The position numbers were made by a program, and so were the translations under genes. A stretch of 21,828 nucleotides of DNA. Source: Bacteroidales bacterium. GTDB taxonomy: Bacteria; Bacteroidota; Bacteroidia; Bacteroidales; JAOZVK01. Of the stretch, positions 21,721-21,828 are shown piece by piece. Every line of letters starts with the position of its first letter. The first letter of the stretch is position 1. Below the pieces are notes generated by a model, which saw nothing but the letters and a program-made list of their open reading frames with translations, ran no database searches and was not told the origin of the DNA. The stretch is taken from positions 1 to 21,828 of the forward strand of contig JAOZVK010000032.1 of assembly GCA_029938185.1 (NCBI GenBank). The letters run 5' to 3'.

Positions 21721-21773
21721 TGGGCTTATAAAAACTAATAATATTTTGTAAATTATTAGTTTTTATAAGCCCA
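21721..21773. repeat. 22-bp perfect inverted repeat
   Basis: TGGGCTTATAAAAACTAATAAT, a 9-nt spacer (ATTTTGTAA), and the exact reverse complement. The outer part of its right arm (TTTTTATAAGCCCAG) recurs at 17640-17654. Confidence 0.75.
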
Positions 21774-21774
21774 G

Positions 21775-21828
21775 TTTACACCTATATATAAGTATCTTAC
21801 AAAAAACAAATCGGAAAGTTATTTTTTA
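21775..21828 (-). mobile_element. TSD-3 element, copy 4, cut by window edge
   Basis: GTTTACACCTATATATAAGT then ATCTTACAAAAAACAAATCG; same as 16280-16333 and running off the right edge. It abuts the 22-bp inverted repeat. Confidence 0.7.

Larger units (their letters stand above)
21239..21828. other. Gene-free right end of the window
   Basis: It contains a TTC-hairpin element (21260-21294), a GC-rich hairpin (21583-21616), a 22-bp perfect inverted repeat (21721-21773) and a truncated TSD-3 element. 21300-21580 shows nothing I recognise on either strand. Confidence 0.6.

Overview
The window looks like chromosomal DNA of an AT-rich Bacteroidota bacterium. The evidence is of three kinds. The proteins include an ECF sigma factor next to an anti-sigma-like PKD/CHU_C cell-surface protein, a carboxypeptidase-regulatory-like secreted protein, a GDYXXLXY protein, a SiaC/DUF1987 protein and a GT-C membrane protein with the 'FGYVEIYS' loop. 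Several genes have TAnnTTTG-type -7 promoter boxes. Shine-Dalgarno sites are mostly absent. Coding genes read cleanly with the standard code.

Layout. 1-1000: a minus-strand frame that looks like the linker of a polymorphic toxin, running off the left edge, followed by a secreted-protein ORF whose C-terminal part is made of repeats; both appear damaged. 1122-2624: a polysaccharide flippase (minus). 2723-3133: a small SpoIIAA/STAS-like protein (plus). 3618-6624 (minus): a secreted carboxypeptidase-regulatory-like protein, an ECF sigma factor and a membrane-anchored PKD protein, probably one surface-signalling unit. 6809-8349 (minus): housekeeping genes cdd and fmt. 8662-11645 (plus): a two-gene cassette resembling a Septu (PtuA/PtuB) defence system. 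The ATPase has an extra N-terminal STAND/ORC-like domain whose P-loop has lost its lysine, and the second gene is a PtuB-type HNH nuclease. 11935-14581 (plus): a GT-C-like membrane protein with a TPR tail, overlapping a dolichol-phosphate-mannose-synthase-like GT2. 14924-15316 (minus): siaC. 15672-17099 (plus): a GDYXXLXY protein and birA. 17171-17246: tRNA-His with promoter and terminator. 18122-19299 (plus): a [NiFe]-hydrogenase maturation protease and a NicO/UreH-type nickel permease, likely working together in nickel-enzyme maturation. 19756-20514: a PP2C phosphatase. 20888-21238: a DUF4870-type membrane protein.

Nearly every intergenic gap is built of short non-coding repeats. (A) The 'TTC-hairpin element': a 5-bp stem with a TTC triloop followed by GTTGCTTACGCATT, about 18 copies. 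Several have compensated stem changes, and four sit in sense orientation at or just after stop codons. (B) A MITE-like element with ends GGCTAC...GTAGCC and 7-9 bp target duplications. (C) A 90-100 bp element with 3-bp duplications (TTA, TAA), one copy of which is nested inside a copy of B. (D) Other dispersed repeats, including a 58-bp pair in inverted orientation 14 kb apart. No transposase, integrase, reverse transcriptase or CRISPR array is present. The two points that most deserve follow-up are the Septu-like cassette with its fused degenerate NTPase domain and the covarying hairpin repeat family.
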